Below, piece by piece: positions 50,099 to 60,836 of a stretch of DNA of 64,000 bases. The notes beneath the pieces are model-generated. The model worked only from the letters and a program-made list of their open reading frames with translations. It had not been told where the DNA came from and did not search any database. The stretch is from an uncultured Clostridia bacterium (lineage in GTDB: Bacteria; Bacillota; Clostridia; TANB77; CAG-508): the NCBI GenBank assembly GCA_934120135.1, contig CAKOTK010000004.1:1-64000 (forward strand), read 5' to 3'. A program made the translations under genes and the position numbers. The first letter of the stretch is position 1. Each line of letters opens with the position of its first letter.

Positions 50099-50614
50099 AT
50101 GAAAGATGTATTTATGAAGTTGCGGATTAAACTCTTCGTTTGTTTTTTACATTTAAAATTCTTTTGTTTTGAAATTACAAAACCATTTCGAATAGCCATT
50201 TCATGCATAGAACGTTATTTGGTTTTACGGAAGATTGACAAAGAATCTGAAAATGGTTGGGAAAAACATGTTAAGATTAGAGAGCTTGATGAAAAAGATG
50301 AATTGGAGATTAAAAGAGGACAATTTCAAATTTTAAAAACTCACATTATTGGCGCTTTTTTTAGAACCTGTATATGTGCTGGAGCACAAATACTGGATAG
50401 CGAAACTAATAAGTACCAACAAGATTTTCAAGACAAAAAAGAAGAACTTATTTGCTTACTCGAAAAACTTTGTAACTACCAAGAAATTAATTTTGATGAA
50501 AACATCAAATCCGAAATCATTTCTTGGGAACTTGGAAAATTTGAGACACAAGAAGCTCTAAGTGACTGGTCCAAAAGATTTTCTGAATATATCTGTACTT
50601 TAGATATTATTTGA
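50099..50614 (+). CDS. Orphan hypothetical protein
   Basis: 171 aa, unrecognised. The N-terminal ~50 residues are basic and aromatic/hydrophobic (MKLRIKLFVCFLHLKFFCF), possibly membrane-associated. The rest is charged and helical, ending LSDWSKRFSEYICTLD. A strong AAGGAGG RBS and its own promoter and terminator make it a stand-alone unit, like the orphan genes at 38.9, 57.4 and 60.3 kb, although its codons are closer to the host's. Confidence 0.6.
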   Translation: MKDVFMKLRIKLFVCFLHLKFFCFEITKPFRIAISCIERYLVLRKIDKESENGWEKHVKIRELDEKDELEIKRGQFQILKTHIIGAFFRTCICAGAQILDSETNKYQQDFQDKKEELICLLEKLCNYQEINFDENIKSEIISWELGKFETQEALSDWSKRFSEYICTLDII

Positions 50615-50628
50615 TACATCTTAAATAA

Positions 50629-50667
50629 AAAGGTGAAATTCTCTATTCAAGAATTTCACCTTTTTCA
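50629..50667 (+). terminator. Terminator of the 50.1-kb orphan gene
   Basis: 14-bp stem AAAGGTGAAATTCT/AGAATTTCACCTTT with a 7-nt loop and T5. It ends at the gatB terminus, so it may serve both strands. Confidence 0.85.
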
Positions 50668-50668
50668 T

Positions 50669-52108
50669 TTATTTATTTAACTCATCTAAGAATAACTTAT
50701 TAAGCATTTGAGGATTAGCCTTTCCCTTAGTCTCCTTCATTGCTTGACCAACTAAAAATCCTAATGCTCTGTCTTTTCCTGCTTTGTAGTCTGCAATAGA
50801 CTGTGGGTTATTTTCTAGTATTTTTAATACTATTTCTTTTATAGCTCCCTCATCTGAAATTTGTATCCATCCTTTTTCTTTTACTATTTCTTCAGGATTT
50901 TTTGGATTTTCAAATAATTCTTCTAATACTTTTTTACCAATTGCAGAACTTATTGTTCCTTTATCAATTAGCATAATCATTTCTGCTAATTGTTCTGCTG
51001 TAAATGGAATTTGAGATGGTTCAAGTTCTTTTTCATTTAATATTCTTGAAACATCTGAAAGCAACCAGTTTGCTACTGCTTTTGCATTATTGCAAATTGA
51101 TAATGCTTTTTCAAACATATCTGACATATGTTTTGAAGCTGTTAACATTCTTGCATCTTTTTCAGATAAATTGTATTCTGTTAAATAACGTTCTTTTCTG
51201 CTTTCTGGCAATTCTGGTAAATTGTTTTTTATATTTTGAATATATTCGTCTGATAATCTAATTGCAACTAAATCTGGTTCTGGGAAATATCTGTAATCTT
51301 GTGCATCTTCTTTATCTCTCATTGAAAATGTTTTACCAGATATATCATCCCATCTTAAAGTTTCTTGATCAATTTTTCCGCCATTTTCAAGAACTTCAAC
51401 TTGTCTTTGTGCTTCATATTCAATTGCTCTTACAATTGATCTAAAAGAGCTCATATTTTTCATTTCTGTACGAGTTCCAAACTCTTTGCTTCCTTTTTTC
51501 ATAACAGAAACATTGACATCAGCTCTTAAAGAACCTTCTTGCATTTTACAATCTGATACTTCAATATATTCTAATACAGATTTTATTTTTCTCATATATG
51601 CTTCTGCTTCTTTAGCTGAACGCATATCTGGTTCTGAAACTATTTCTATTAATGGAACTCCGGCCCTATTCAAATCAACTAGGCTTCCTGCTCCAAATTC
51701 ATTGTGATTTAATTTTCCTGCATCATCTTCAATATGTATCCTTGTAATTCCTATAGTTTTCTTCTCGCCATCTAGTACAATTTCAACATTTCCATGCTCA
51801 CAAAGTGGTTTATCAAATTGTGATATTTGATAAGCTCTTGGAGTATCTGGGTAAAAATAATTTTTTCTATCATTTTTAGAGTCTTTTGAAATTGTGCAAT
51901 TTGTAGCTAGTCCTGCTTTAACAGCATATTCAACTACTTTTTCGTTTAATACAGGAAGTGCACCTGGCATTGCTGTACATACTGGACATATATGTGTATT
52001 TGGTTCTGCGCCAAATTCAGTTGAACAACTGCAAAATATCTTTGTTTTGGTTGAAAGCTCTGCATGTATTTCTAGTCCAATGACTACCTCATAATCTTCT
52101 ATTGACAT
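50669..52108 (-). CDS. gatB: Asp/Glu-tRNA amidotransferase subunit B
   Basis: 479 aa. Catalytic/kinase domain with VIGLEIHAELSTKTKIFC, the zinc-type CSC...CPVC cysteines and KNYFYPDTPRAYQISQ, then the YqeY-like helical tail (about 330-479). Activates Glu-tRNAGln or Asp-tRNAAsn for amidation. Third gene of gatC-gatA-gatB. Confidence 0.98.
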   Translation of the reverse strand: MSIEDYEVVIGLEIHAELSTKTKIFCSCSTEFGAEPNTHICPVCTAMPGALPVLNEKVVEYAVKAGLATNCTISKDSKNDRKNYFYPDTPRAYQISQFDKPLCEHGNVEIVLDGEKKTIGITRIHIEDDAGKLNHNEFGAGSLVDLNRAGVPLIEIVSEPDMRSAKEAEAYMRKIKSVLEYIEVSDCKMQEGSLRADVNVSVMKKGSKEFGTRTEMKNMSSFRSIVRAIEYEAQRQVEVLENGGKIDQETLRWDDISGKTFSMRDKEDAQDYRYFPEPDLVAIRLSDEYIQNIKNNLPELPESRKERYLTEYNLSEKDARMLTASKHMSDMFEKALSICNNAKAVANWLLSDVSRILNEKELEPSQIPFTAEQLAEMIMLIDKGTISSAIGKKVLEELFENPKNPEEIVKEKGWIQISDEGAIKEIVLKILENNPQSIADYKAGKDRALGFLVGQAMKETKGKANPQMLNKLFLDELNK

Positions 52109-52124
52109 TTTAAATCTCCTTTAC

Positions 52125-53588
52125 TTAAATCTCAGGTCTATATTTGCTTCTGAAGTTTGTAGCTTGTTCATAAGTATATGCCACATTTAGTATAGTTTCT
52201 TCATCAAAATAGTTACCTATTAATTGCATTCCTATTGGCATATTATTGCTGTCTACTCCGCATGGTATTGATATGGCTGGAACTCCTGCAATATTTGCAG
52301 AAACTGTGCAAATATCTGATAAGTACATTTCCATAGGATTTGATGATTTAGTTCCAATATCAAAAGCTACTATTGGTGAAGTTGGTGTTAATATTACATC
52401 ATATTTTTCAAAAGCTTTTTTAAATTCTTGTTTTACAAGTGTTCTAACTTGTTGAGCTTTTTTGTAATATGCATCATAATAGCCTGAAGATAACACATAT
52501 GTACCTAATATAATTCTTCTTTTTACTTCTGAACCAAATCCTTCACTTCTTGAATTTTTAAATAATTCTTTTAAATTTGTATAATTTGGTGTACGGTATC
52601 CATAACGAATTCCATCAAATCTACCTAAGTTTGAACTTGCTTCTGCTGGTGCAATTATGTAATATGTTGCTAAAGAATAATCTGCAATGTCTAAGCTAAA
52701 TTCTTCTACTTCTGCACCTAGTTCTTTATATTTTTCAATTGCTTCTTCAACTTTTGCTTTTACTTCTGGATTTATTCCTTCTCCAAAGAATTCTGTTGGT
52801 ACTCCAATTTTCAAACCTTTAACATCATTTTTTAGACATTTAGTATAGTCTTTTTTCTCAACTTCTGCTGAAGTTGTGTCTTTTTCGTCATGTCCACTAA
52901 TTACATTTAATAAAAGTGCTGCATCTTTGACATCCTTAGTCATTGGTCCTATTTGGTCAAGTGAAGATGCAAATGCTACTAATCCATAACGAGATACTAA
53001 TCCATAAGTTGGTTTTAGTCCTACAATACCACATAAACTTGCCGGTTGACGAATTGAACCACCTGTGTCTGAACCTAGTGCCCATGGTACTAAATTTGCT
53101 GCAACAGCTGCTGCACTTCCTCCTGATGAACCACCAGGTACTGTTTTTAGATTCCATGGATTTTTTGTTGGATGAAAATATGAGTATTCTGTTGAAGAAC
53201 CCATTGCAAATTCGTCCATATTCATTTTTCCAAGTATTATCATATCTTCTGCATTTATTTTTTCAATAACAGTTGCGTCATAAGGTGAGACAAAATTTTC
53301 TAACATTTTAGAGCCACAAGTAGTTTTTACTCCTTTTGTGCACATATTATCTTTAATTCCTATTGAAATACCTGCTAATTCATTTGTTATTTCTCCTGCC
53401 TCTATTTTTTTATCTATTTCTTCAGCTTTTTTTATTGCTTCATCTGTTAATGGAGTAATAAAAGCTTGTACATCTTTTTCTTTCTCATTTATTCTATCTA
53501 CATAAGCTTTAGTAATCTCTGTTACTGTAAGCTCTTTACTTTTCAACTTTTCTAAAAGTTCATGCACAGTTAATTCCGTAATATTCAT
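52125..53588 (-). CDS. gatA: Asp/Glu-tRNA amidotransferase subunit A
   Basis: 487 aa from the second ATG (53588), which has better spacing from AAAGGA than the first (53597). Amidase-signature enzyme: catalytic Lys in GIKDNMC, cis-Ser and nucleophile Ser in [15 protein letters not shown] and [12 protein letters not shown]. Releases ammonia from glutamine for the GatB step. Confidence 0.98.
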   Translation of the reverse strand: MNITELTVHELLEKLKSKELTVTEITKAYVDRINEKEKDVQAFITPLTDEAIKKAEEIDKKIEAGEITNELAGISIGIKDNMCTKGVKTTCGSKMLENFVSPYDATVIEKINAEDMIILGKMNMDEFAMGSSTEYSYFHPTKNPWNLKTVPGGSSGGSAAAVAANLVPWALGSDTGGSIRQPASLCGIVGLKPTYGLVSRYGLVAFASSLDQIGPMTKDVKDAALLLNVISGHDEKDTTSAEVEKKDYTKCLKNDVKGLKIGVPTEFFGEGINPEVKAKVEEAIEKYKELGAEVEEFSLDIADYSLATYYIIAPAEASSNLGRFDGIRYGYRTPNYTNLKELFKNSRSEGFGSEVKRRIILGTYVLSSGYYDAYYKKAQQVRTLVKQEFKKAFEKYDVILTPTSPIVAFDIGTKSSNPMEMYLSDICTVSANIAGVPAISIPCGVDSNNMPIGMQLIGNYFDEETILNVAYTYEQATNFRSKYRPEI

Positions 53589-53610
53589 TTTATTCATTCC
53601 TTTCTGTTAA

Positions 53611-53898
53611 TTATTGAATTACTTTTGGAATTTTAAACATATTTCTTTCTTTTTCTGGAGCATTATCCATTAATTCTTCTTTATTTTCAAAGTTTTTAAC
53701 TTCATCTTTACGAAATACATTACATTTATTTTCTACTCCAATAGCTTCTGATAAACCTTCTGTTGACGCTTTGCTTACTATATTGGCATAATTTAAAATG
53801 TCTTGTAAATGTAAAAGATAAGTGTCTACTTCATCTTCTTTTAAATTCAAACTTGCTAAGTTTGCAATATGTAATAACTCTTCTCTTGAAACTTTCAT
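53611..53898 (-). CDS. gatC: Asp/Glu-tRNA amidotransferase subunit C
   Basis: 95 aa linker subunit. Pattern HIANLASLNLKEDEVDTYLLHLQDILNY and C-terminal MFKIPKVIQ are typical. First gene of the amidotransferase operon. Monocistronic leader with RBS GGAG. Confidence 0.95.
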   Translation of the reverse strand: MKVSREELLHIANLASLNLKEDEVDTYLLHLQDILNYANIVSKASTEGLSEAIGVENKCNVFRKDEVKNFENKEELMDNAPEKERNMFKIPKVIQ

Positions 53899-54022
53899 TT
53901 AAGCTCATCTCCTTTATAAATACGTGTTTTATTATATCCTTTTTTTAGGCAAATTACAAGTTTTATTGTTAAAATTGCCAAAAAAATGGCATATACATAA
54001 AGTATATACCATAATTGGAGTT

Positions 54023-54481
54023 TTACTCTGTTGCTAGTTTTGTTGTCTTCTTTTTGCTTTGATAGTATTTAGTTATCGCGAAAATAAATCGTTTGTTGGT
54101 GGGTTTGTTTTGAAATTTTAAAAACGATTCTCCCATTATTTTTTCACAAAATTCTGGGTTTTTTGCACAAATTCTATGTACTATTGTGCGTAGGTTTCTT
54201 TCTACGCAATTAGGCTTCATGCCTAATTTTTTTCCAATAGTCGGATATACTTCCTCAACTAATAGTAGTTTCGGATTTATAGAGTTTAGTTTGATTGCTT
54301 CAATCAAACACTCATATCCTATATAGTTTGAAGTAATTCCCGCTTCTTTTAAGATTTCTATCAATATTTCTTCATTTTTAAAATTTTCTTTGTCAATTTC
54401 TTCAAACATCATTATGATGTCATCCCAACTTATTCCTGCTTCTTTTAATTTCCGGGCAACTTTCAAAGCTTTCTCTTTCAT
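54023..54481 (-). CDS. Receiver-less Spo0A-like DNA-binding protein
   Basis: 152 aa. The segment GITSNYIGYECLIEAIKLN..VYPTIGKKLGMKPNCVERNLRTIVHRI..KPTNKRFIF follows the Spo0A effector domain ([50 protein letters not shown]) from end to end. There is no phospho-receiver; instead ~35 N-terminal residues carry a helix (ARKLKEAGISWDDIIMMFEE). It could bind 0A boxes as competitor or constitutive regulator, or another site since the recognition helix differs. A perfect promoter precedes it. Confidence 0.8.
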   Translation of the reverse strand: MKEKALKVARKLKEAGISWDDIIMMFEEIDKENFKNEEILIEILKEAGITSNYIGYECLIEAIKLNSINPKLLLVEEVYPTIGKKLGMKPNCVERNLRTIVHRICAKNPEFCEKIMGESFLKFQNKPTNKRFIFAITKYYQSKKKTTKLATE

Positions 54482-54527
54482 TTTAAAAACTCCTTGTTAA
54501 TAATTTCAGCTATTGCTGATATATAAC

Positions 54528-54556
54528 ATTATATACCATTTTATGTCTACTGTCAA
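54528..54556 (-). promoter_or_regulatory. Perfect promoter of the Spo0A-like gene
   Basis: TTGACA-N17-TATAAT on the minus strand, ~45 bp before the start; a TCAGC-AATA-GCTGA hairpin lies at the start of the transcript. Confidence 0.8.
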
Positions 54557-54570
54557 TTTTTTACAATATT

Positions 54571-54618
54571 AAAGGTCAAAAATCACATATTGTTTCAAAT
54601 GATTTTTGACCTTTTTTA
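54571..54618 (-). terminator. Terminator of adhE
   Basis: 15-bp stem AAAGGTCAAAAATCA/TGATTTTTGACCTTT, 14-nt loop. T run on the minus strand after the stem. Confidence 0.8.
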
Positions 54619-54622
54619 TATT

Positions 54623-57232
54623 TTAAACTTCATTTCCATAATAGCTGTCTATTAATATTTGTTTTAATTCTTCAACTAATGGTAATCTTGGGTTTGCAGT
54701 TGTGCATTGGTCTTCAAATGCTCTATCAGCTAACAAATCAAGTTTTGCCATAAATTCTTGTTCATTAACTCCTGCTTCTTTAAAGCTCTTTGGAATGTTT
54801 AAATCTGCATTTAATTTTTGAATTTCTCTAATTAAAGAGTTAACTCCCTCTTCATTTCCATAAGCAGGGAAATTCATTCTTCTTGATAAATCTGCATATT
54901 TTTGGTCTGCAATATAGTATTCATATTTAGGGAATGATACAAACTTAGTTGGTCTTTGACTGTTATATCTTATTACATAAGGTAATAGAATTGCATTTAT
55001 TCTTCCATGTGGCAAATGGAATTCTGCTCCTATTTTATGTGCTAACGAATGGCATACACCTAAGAATGCATTTGTAAATGCCATACCTGCAATTGTACTC
55101 GCATTATGCATTTTTTCTCTTGCATATGCATTGCTTCCATTGTTATATGCTTCTCTTAAATTTTTAAATACTAATTCAAATGCTTTTTCTGCTAATCCAT
55201 CTGTATAATCAGATGCCATATTTGATACATATGCTTCAATAGCATGTGTTAAAACGTCCATACCTGTGTCTGCAGTAATTGTTTTTGGTAAGCTCATAAC
55301 TAAGTCTGGGTCAACTATTGCAACATCTGGTGTTAATTCGTAATCTGCTAAAGGATATTTTTTATTTAACTTTTTATCTGTAATAACAGCAAATGATGTT
55401 ACTTCAGAACCTGTTCCTGATGTTGTTGGAATTGCAACTAATTGTGCTTTATTACCTAATTTAGGAAATTTATAAGTACGTTTTCTTATATCCATAAATT
55501 TAAGTTTCATTCCTTCTGCATCAGCTTCTGGATGTTCATAGAATAGCCACATCCCTTTTGCTGCATCAATTGGACTTCCTCCGCCCACTGCAATAATTAC
55601 ATCAGGTTTGAACTCTCTCATCATTTCTACTCCTCTATAAACAGTTTCAAATGATGGATCTGATTCAACATCTGAAAAGATTTCAGAATGCACATACTCT
55701 TTTCTTTTTCTTAGATAATATAAGATTTTGTCTATATATCCTAAGTTTACCATTGATGGGTCTGTAACAATAAATGCTCTTGAAATGTTTGGCATTTTTT
55801 CTAGATATGCAATAGAACCTGCTTCAAAATATATTTTTTGTGGTACTTTAAACCATTGCATATTAACTCTCCTTTTGGCTACTCTTTTGATATTTATTAA
55901 ATTTACACTTGATACGTTGGCAGTTGTAGAGTTTCCACCAAATGTTCCACATCCTAGTGTTAATGATGGCATATTTGTATTATATATATCACCTATCGCT
56001 CCATGTGTTGATGGTGAATTAACTATTATTCTACCAACTTTTACTCTCTCTGAGAATTTTTGAATTGTCTCATTATCTTCTGAGTGAATAACAGCTGAAT
56101 GTCCCATTCCACCAAATTCAATCAATTTCTCTGCTAATTCTATTCCCTCATCTGCATTTTCAACTACATAATATGCAAGTACAGGACTCAATTTTTCTTT
56201 TGAAAATGGGTATTCAATTCCAACTCCATTTTCTTTTAATACTAATACTTTTGTGTCTTTTGGTACTTCAATATTTGCTCCTTTTGCAATAATGTAAGGA
56301 CTCTTTCCTACTATGTCTGCATTTAGTGCACAACCTTTTTCTGCTATAAACATACTATTACGTAATTTCTCTGTTTGTTCTGCATTTAAGAAGTAACATC
56401 CTGCTTCTTTCATAAGTTCTTCAAATTCTTTATGAATTTCTTTATCAACTATAACCGATTGCTCTGATGCACAAATCATTCCATTATCAAAAGATTTTGA
56501 TAATACTAAATCATTAACTGATGTTTTTAATTTTGCGGTTTTATCTATATAACAAGGTACATTTCCAGGTCCAACGCCTAATGCTGGTTTTCCACATGAA
56601 TATGCTGACTTTACCATTCCACTTCCACCAGTTGCTAAAATCAAATTAACTCCTGGGTGATTCATTAAAGCTGTTGTAGCTGTTATAGATGGTTCCTCAA
56701 TCCATAAAATACAATCTTCTGGAGCACCTGCTTTTATAGCAGCATCTCTTAAAATTGTTGCTGCTGCAACACTACATTTTTGTGCAGATGGGTGAAAACC
56801 AAATATTATAACATTTCTTGTTTTAGCTGCAATTAATGATTTAAACATTGTTGTTGAAGTTGGATTTGTAACAGGTGTTACACCAGCTATAATTCCTATT
56901 GGTTCTGCAATTTCTTCATAGCCTTCTTCTTCATTATCTTCAATTACACCAACTGTTTTATCATATTTTATACTATGATAAATATATTCTGTTGCAAACA
57001 TATTCTTTGTAATTTTATCTTCGTAAATACCTCTGCCAGTTTCTTCTACAGCCATTTTAGCAAGTTCCATATGGTGTTCTAAGCCAGCCATTGCCATTTG
57101 TTTTACAATTTCGTCAACTTGCTCTTGGTCTAGTTTTAAATATTCTTCAGATGCTTTTTTAGCTCTTTCAACTAAACCATCTATCATCTCTTCAATTCTT
57201 TTTTTCTCTTCTTCACTAACTTCTTTTGCCAT
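54623..57232 (-). CDS. adhE: Bifunctional acetaldehyde-CoA/alcohol dehydrogenase
   Basis: 869 aa. N-terminal aldehyde dehydrogenase domain (about 1-440) with catalytic Cys in the [10 protein letters not shown] segment and the dinucleotide motifs; C-terminal iron-dependent alcohol dehydrogenase (about 450-869) with [11 protein letters not shown] and the metal-binding [16 protein letters not shown]. Converts acetyl-CoA to ethanol in anaerobic fermentation. ATG at 57232 is chosen over the TTG 2 codons upstream. Confidence 0.97.
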   Translation of the reverse strand: MAKEVSEEEKKRIEEMIDGLVERAKKASEEYLKLDQEQVDEIVKQMAMAGLEHHMELAKMAVEETGRGIYEDKITKNMFATEYIYHSIKYDKTVGVIEDNEEEGYEEIAEPIGIIAGVTPVTNPTSTTMFKSLIAAKTRNVIIFGFHPSAQKCSVAAATILRDAAIKAGAPEDCILWIEEPSITATTALMNHPGVNLILATGGSGMVKSAYSCGKPALGVGPGNVPCYIDKTAKLKTSVNDLVLSKSFDNGMICASEQSVIVDKEIHKEFEELMKEAGCYFLNAEQTEKLRNSMFIAEKGCALNADIVGKSPYIIAKGANIEVPKDTKVLVLKENGVGIEYPFSKEKLSPVLAYYVVENADEGIELAEKLIEFGGMGHSAVIHSEDNETIQKFSERVKVGRIIVNSPSTHGAIGDIYNTNMPSLTLGCGTFGGNSTTANVSSVNLINIKRVAKRRVNMQWFKVPQKIYFEAGSIAYLEKMPNISRAFIVTDPSMVNLGYIDKILYYLRKRKEYVHSEIFSDVESDPSFETVYRGVEMMREFKPDVIIAVGGGSPIDAAKGMWLFYEHPEADAEGMKLKFMDIRKRTYKFPKLGNKAQLVAIPTTSGTGSEVTSFAVITDKKLNKKYPLADYELTPDVAIVDPDLVMSLPKTITADTGMDVLTHAIEAYVSNMASDYTDGLAEKAFELVFKNLREAYNNGSNAYAREKMHNASTIAGMAFTNAFLGVCHSLAHKIGAEFHLPHGRINAILLPYVIRYNSQRPTKFVSFPKYEYYIADQKYADLSRRMNFPAYGNEEGVNSLIREIQKLNADLNIPKSFKEAGVNEQEFMAKLDLLADRAFEDQCTTANPRLPLVEELKQILIDSYYGNEV

Positions 57233-57336
57233 TTTCAAATTTTCCTTTCTCTCTTGTAAATAATTATTTCCAATTCTATGTAATTATATACTAACATTTT
57301 AAGCTTGTAAATAAATTTACTTAAATAATTTTAAAG

Positions 57337-57361
57337 CCCTAGCTAGCAATGCTAACTAGGG
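57337..57361 (-). terminator. Terminator of the 57.4-kb orphan gene
   Basis: CCCTAGTTAGC/GCTAGCTAGGG stem on the minus strand, followed by CTTTAAAATT. Confidence 0.7.
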
Positions 57362-57369
57362 TTTTGGGC

Positions 57370-57636
57370 TTACTCGAGACTCTTCATAATCATGGTAATT
57401 TGCTTACTGAAATCTGTTTCAGAAATTTCTTCTTTTTCGAACATATCGATTAAATGTTCTACCTTCTCACGTTCTTCCTTAACATCCTCAGGCCAATCAC
57501 CATGCCGCTTTTCCAGATGGCAAAGTAACTTCATCATCTGTGCCTGCCGATTCTTATTCCAGTCGATATTTTCGATGGAATAAATGAGTTTACGCAAAAA
57601 ATTTGCGTACTCCTGCTTTACAATGCTCCGTTGCAT
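57370..57636 (-). CDS. Orphan small helical protein with atypical codons
   Basis: 88 aa, all helical: MQRSIVKQEYANFLRKLIY, NRQAQMMKLLCHLEKRHGDW and a C-terminal EEEISETDFSKQITM, with no motif. Codons CGG, CTG, CTC, GAG and TCC appear often, unlike the A/T-ending codons of its neighbours, a sign of recent transfer. AGGAGG RBS and own promoter (TTGCTA-N17-TATAAT). Function unknown; the size and layout fit a passenger or moron-like gene. Confidence 0.7.
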   Translation of the reverse strand: MQRSIVKQEYANFLRKLIYSIENIDWNKNRQAQMMKLLCHLEKRHGDWPEDVKEEREKVEHLIDMFEKEEISETDFSKQITMIMKSLE

Positions 57637-57690
57637 TATATTCCTCCTCTGCCCAAAATTTATTTGTAGGGAAATCCCACATACATATAG

Positions 57691-57719
57691 ATTATATCAT
57701 AAATTAAACTTTTTAGCAA
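57691..57719 (-). promoter_or_regulatory. Promoter of the 57.4-kb orphan gene
   Basis: TTGCTA-N17-TATAAT on the minus strand, back to back with leuS upstream DNA. Confidence 0.6.
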
Positions 57720-57785
57720 ATTTCCCTTTTCTTTCGCTTCAAAATGTTATATAATAGATTTGATTTTACACAAGGAGTGAGGTTT

Positions 57786-60212
57786 ATGGGATATAACTTT
57801 AAAGATATTGAAAAAAAATGGCAAAACAAATGGTATAGCGAAGGTACCTTTTATGCAAAAGACGATCCTTCATTAAAAAAATGGTATGGATTAATTGAAT
57901 TTCCATATCCTTCTGGTCAAGGATTACATGTTGGTCATCCACGTAGCTATACTGCATTAGATATTATTGCTAGAAAGAAAAGAATGGAAGGATATAACGT
58001 ATTATATCCAATTGGATTTGATGCATTTGGATTACCAGCTGAAAACTATGCTATTAAAAATCATGTTCATCCTAAAATCACAACTGAAAAAAATGTTGAT
58101 CATTTTAGAGAGCAATTAAAAGCATTAGGTTTTTCATTTGACTGGTCTAGAGAAGTTAATACAACAGATCCTAATTATTATAAATGGACACAATGGATTT
58201 TTATTCAATTATATAAACACGGCTTAGCATACAAAGCCACAATGCCTATCAACTTTTGTACTGGTTGTAAAGTAGGCCTAGCAAACGAAGAAGTTGTTAA
58301 TGGTGTTTGTGAAAGATGTGGAAGTCCAGTTGTTCAAAAAGAAAAAAGCCAATGGATGTTAAAAATTACAGAATATGCTCAAAGATTAATTGACGACTTA
58401 GATGATGTTGATTATTTAGATAAAATCAAAGCACAACAAAAAAACTGGATTGGTCGTAGTGAGGGTGCTGAGGTTAAATTTAAACTTGCAAATCATGATA
58501 AAGAATTAGTTGTATATACAACAAGACCTGACACATTATTTGGTGCAACATATATGGTAGTTGCTCCTGAACACCCTATCATTAAAGAATTAGAAAGTGA
58601 AATTACTAACTTAGACGAAGTAAAAGAATATCAAAGACAAGCTAGTTTAAAATCTGATTTTGAACGTGCTGAGTTAAATAAAGAAAAAACAGGTGTTGAA
58701 ATTAAAGGTATTAGAGCAATCAATCCTTTAACAAATACAGAAATTCCAATTTGGGTTTCAGACTATGTTTTAATTACTTATGGTACTGGTGCAATTATGG
58801 CTGTTCCTGCTCATGATACAAGAGACTGGGAATTCGCTAAAAAGTTCGATTTACCTATTATTCAAGTAATTGAATCTGCAAATGAAAATACTGTTTGTGA
58901 TATTGATAAAGAAGCTTTTACAGATGTTGCAAGTGGTAAACTTATTAATTCAGGATTTTTAAATGGATTAGAAGTAAAAGAAGCTATCAAAAAGGTTATT
59001 GATTACTTAGAGGAAAATAAAATTGGAACTAGAAAAGTAAATTACAAATTACGTGATTGGGTATTTTCAAGACAACGTTATTGGGGCGAACCAATTCCTA
59101 TGGTTTATTGTGAGAAATGTGGTTGGGTTCCACTTCCAGAAGAAGAGCTTCCTCTATGCTTACCAGATATCGAAGATTATGAACCAAGTGAAAACGGTGA
59201 ATCACCTTTGGCTAAACATACTGACTGGGTTAATACAACTTGTCCTCATTGTGGTGGAAAAGCGAAACGTGAAACAGATACAATGCCTCAATGGGCTGGT
59301 TCTTCTTGGTATTATCTAAGATATATTGATCCACATAATGATAAAGCTTTAGCTTCTAAAGAAGCTCTAGAATATTGGAGTCCAGTTGACTGGTATAATG
59401 GTGGTATGGAACATACTACACTTCACTTATTATACTCAAGATTTTGGCATAAATTTTTATATGATATTGGTGTTGTGCCAACTAAAGAGCCTTATCAAAA
59501 ACGTACTTCACATGGTATGATTTTAGGTTCAAATGGAGAAAAAATGTCAAAATCAAAAGGTAATGTTATAAACCCTGACGATATTGTTGAAGAGTTTGGT
59601 GCAGATACCTTCCGTGTTTATGAAATGTTTATGGGACCATTTGATCAAACAGCTCCATGGTCTATGGAAAGTATTCGTGGATGTAATAAGTTCTTAGACA
59701 GAGTATGGAATATGCAAGAATTTTTAGTTGATGGAGATAGTTATTCACCTGAATTTGAAAAAATGATGCATAAAGCTATTAAAAAGGTTTCTTCTGACAT
59801 TGAAGAAATGAAATTTAATACAGCAGTTTCTACATTTATGACTATGACAAATGAATTTTATAAATTAAAGAGAATAAACAAAGCAGAATACAAAACATTC
59901 TTGCAATTGTTAAATCCTTTTGCTCCACATATGACTGAAGAATTATTTGAGAAAATTGGTGCAAAAGACACAATAGCAAATACTCTATGGCCAACTTACG
60001 ATGAAGCTAAAACTATTGATGATGAAATTGAAATTCCAGTTCAAGTTAATGGAAAAGTAAAAGCTACAGTATCTATTACTTTAGATACTGACGAGGCAAT
60101 TGTAAAAGAAAAAGTTCATGAAAATCAATCAGTAAAAAATGCAATTAGTGATAAAAACATTGTTAAAGAAATTTATGTAAAAAATAAAATTTATAACATT
60201 GTTGTTAAATAG
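57786..60212 (+). CDS. leuS: Leucyl-tRNA synthetase
   Basis: 808 aa from the ATG at 57786, preceded by AAGGAGTG; 14 earlier in-frame codons lack an RBS. HIGH signature as HVGH in [13 protein letters not shown], zinc-binding CxxC pairs (CTGC, CERC), the CP1 editing domain with [12 protein letters not shown], and KMSKS. Full length. No T-box leader recognised in the ~70-nt upstream. Confidence 0.98.
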   Translation: MGYNFKDIEKKWQNKWYSEGTFYAKDDPSLKKWYGLIEFPYPSGQGLHVGHPRSYTALDIIARKKRMEGYNVLYPIGFDAFGLPAENYAIKNHVHPKITTEKNVDHFREQLKALGFSFDWSREVNTTDPNYYKWTQWIFIQLYKHGLAYKATMPINFCTGCKVGLANEEVVNGVCERCGSPVVQKEKSQWMLKITEYAQRLIDDLDDVDYLDKIKAQQKNWIGRSEGAEVKFKLANHDKELVVYTTRPDTLFGATYMVVAPEHPIIKELESEITNLDEVKEYQRQASLKSDFERAELNKEKTGVEIKGIRAINPLTNTEIPIWVSDYVLITYGTGAIMAVPAHDTRDWEFAKKFDLPIIQVIESANENTVCDIDKEAFTDVASGKLINSGFLNGLEVKEAIKKVIDYLEENKIGTRKVNYKLRDWVFSRQRYWGEPIPMVYCEKCGWVPLPEEELPLCLPDIEDYEPSENGESPLAKHTDWVNTTCPHCGGKAKRETDTMPQWAGSSWYYLRYIDPHNDKALASKEALEYWSPVDWYNGGMEHTTLHLLYSRFWHKFLYDIGVVPTKEPYQKRTSHGMILGSNGEKMSKSKGNVINPDDIVEEFGADTFRVYEMFMGPFDQTAPWSMESIRGCNKFLDRVWNMQEFLVDGDSYSPEFEKMMHKAIKKVSSDIEEMKFNTAVSTFMTMTNEFYKLKRINKAEYKTFLQLLNPFAPHMTEELFEKIGAKDTIANTLWPTYDEAKTIDDEIEIPVQVNGKVKATVSITLDTDEAIVKEKVHENQSVKNAISDKNIVKEIYVKNKIYNIVVK

Positions 60213-60223
60213 ACATAACAAAA

Positions 60224-60250
60224 AAACCACCAGAACGGTGGTTTTTTTGT
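60224..60250 (+). terminator. Terminator of leuS
   Basis: 8-bp stem AAACCACC/GGTGGTTT with a 5-nt loop and T run. Also bidirectional for the orphan gene that ends at 60257. Confidence 0.85.
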
Positions 60251-60256
60251 TTGGAG

Positions 60257-60649
60257 TTACATCATATTTTCATAATACAAAATCGGTGATTTGGAATTGC
60301 AAAGTTCTTCAATTTGATAAAATTTTGCTTCTTGAAGACTTCTGAAGACTTCTCTCCAGTCCTCACTTACCAAGATTATGGCAAGTGTTTGATTCAGCTT
60401 AACTGAATCCACTTTGTTGGGCTTTCTGTTTTTGCCTGTCCCAGAGCAAACTCTAATTTGCTCTATTTTGCCCAAGATTGCCGCCGCATCTGCAACAGAT
60501 AAGTTTGTCATCCGTTGTAGCTGTTCAGCTTCATCAATTTCGACTTTAAAAGTCTTATTTTCAAATTGATCAAGATCTTTAAAATAGATTTTGTCGTTGT
60601 CAAAAATCAACATAAAATTGAATTCAGCTGAATAACTTCTAATAGACAT
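60257..60649 (-). CDS. Orphan hypothetical protein
   Basis: 130 aa from the ATG at 60649 after GGAGG; the TTG 4 codons earlier is rejected. The protein begins MSIRSYSAEFNFMLIFDNDKI, has a helical middle (MTNLSVADAAAILGKIEQI) and ends EELCNSKSPILYYENMM. No recognised family. G+C-richer codons than leuS, own consensus promoter at 60693-60721, shared terminator: another autonomous cassette. Confidence 0.65.
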   Translation of the reverse strand: MSIRSYSAEFNFMLIFDNDKIYFKDLDQFENKTFKVEIDEAEQLQRMTNLSVADAAAILGKIEQIRVCSGTGKNRKPNKVDSVKLNQTLAIILVSEDWREVFRSLQEAKFYQIEELCNSKSPILYYENMM

Positions 60650-60692
60650 ACTAACCTCCAAATTTTAATAGCCCTTTGGCTAAGATACTTAT

Positions 60693-60721
60693 ATTATAAT
60701 ACTTTTTACACATTATGTCAA
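60693..60721 (-). promoter_or_regulatory. Perfect consensus promoter of the 60.3-kb orphan gene
   Basis: TTGACA-N17-TATAAT on the minus strand, 44 bp upstream of the start codon. Confidence 0.8.
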
Positions 60722-60836
60722 TTTATATTGTTTTGTTACATATTTGTAATAAAAGTGTAATATGCTTGTAATATTATTTTGTAATATTATGTTGTATAAT
60801 TGTAAAAGGAAATTACTAAGGAGAAACATTTTATAA

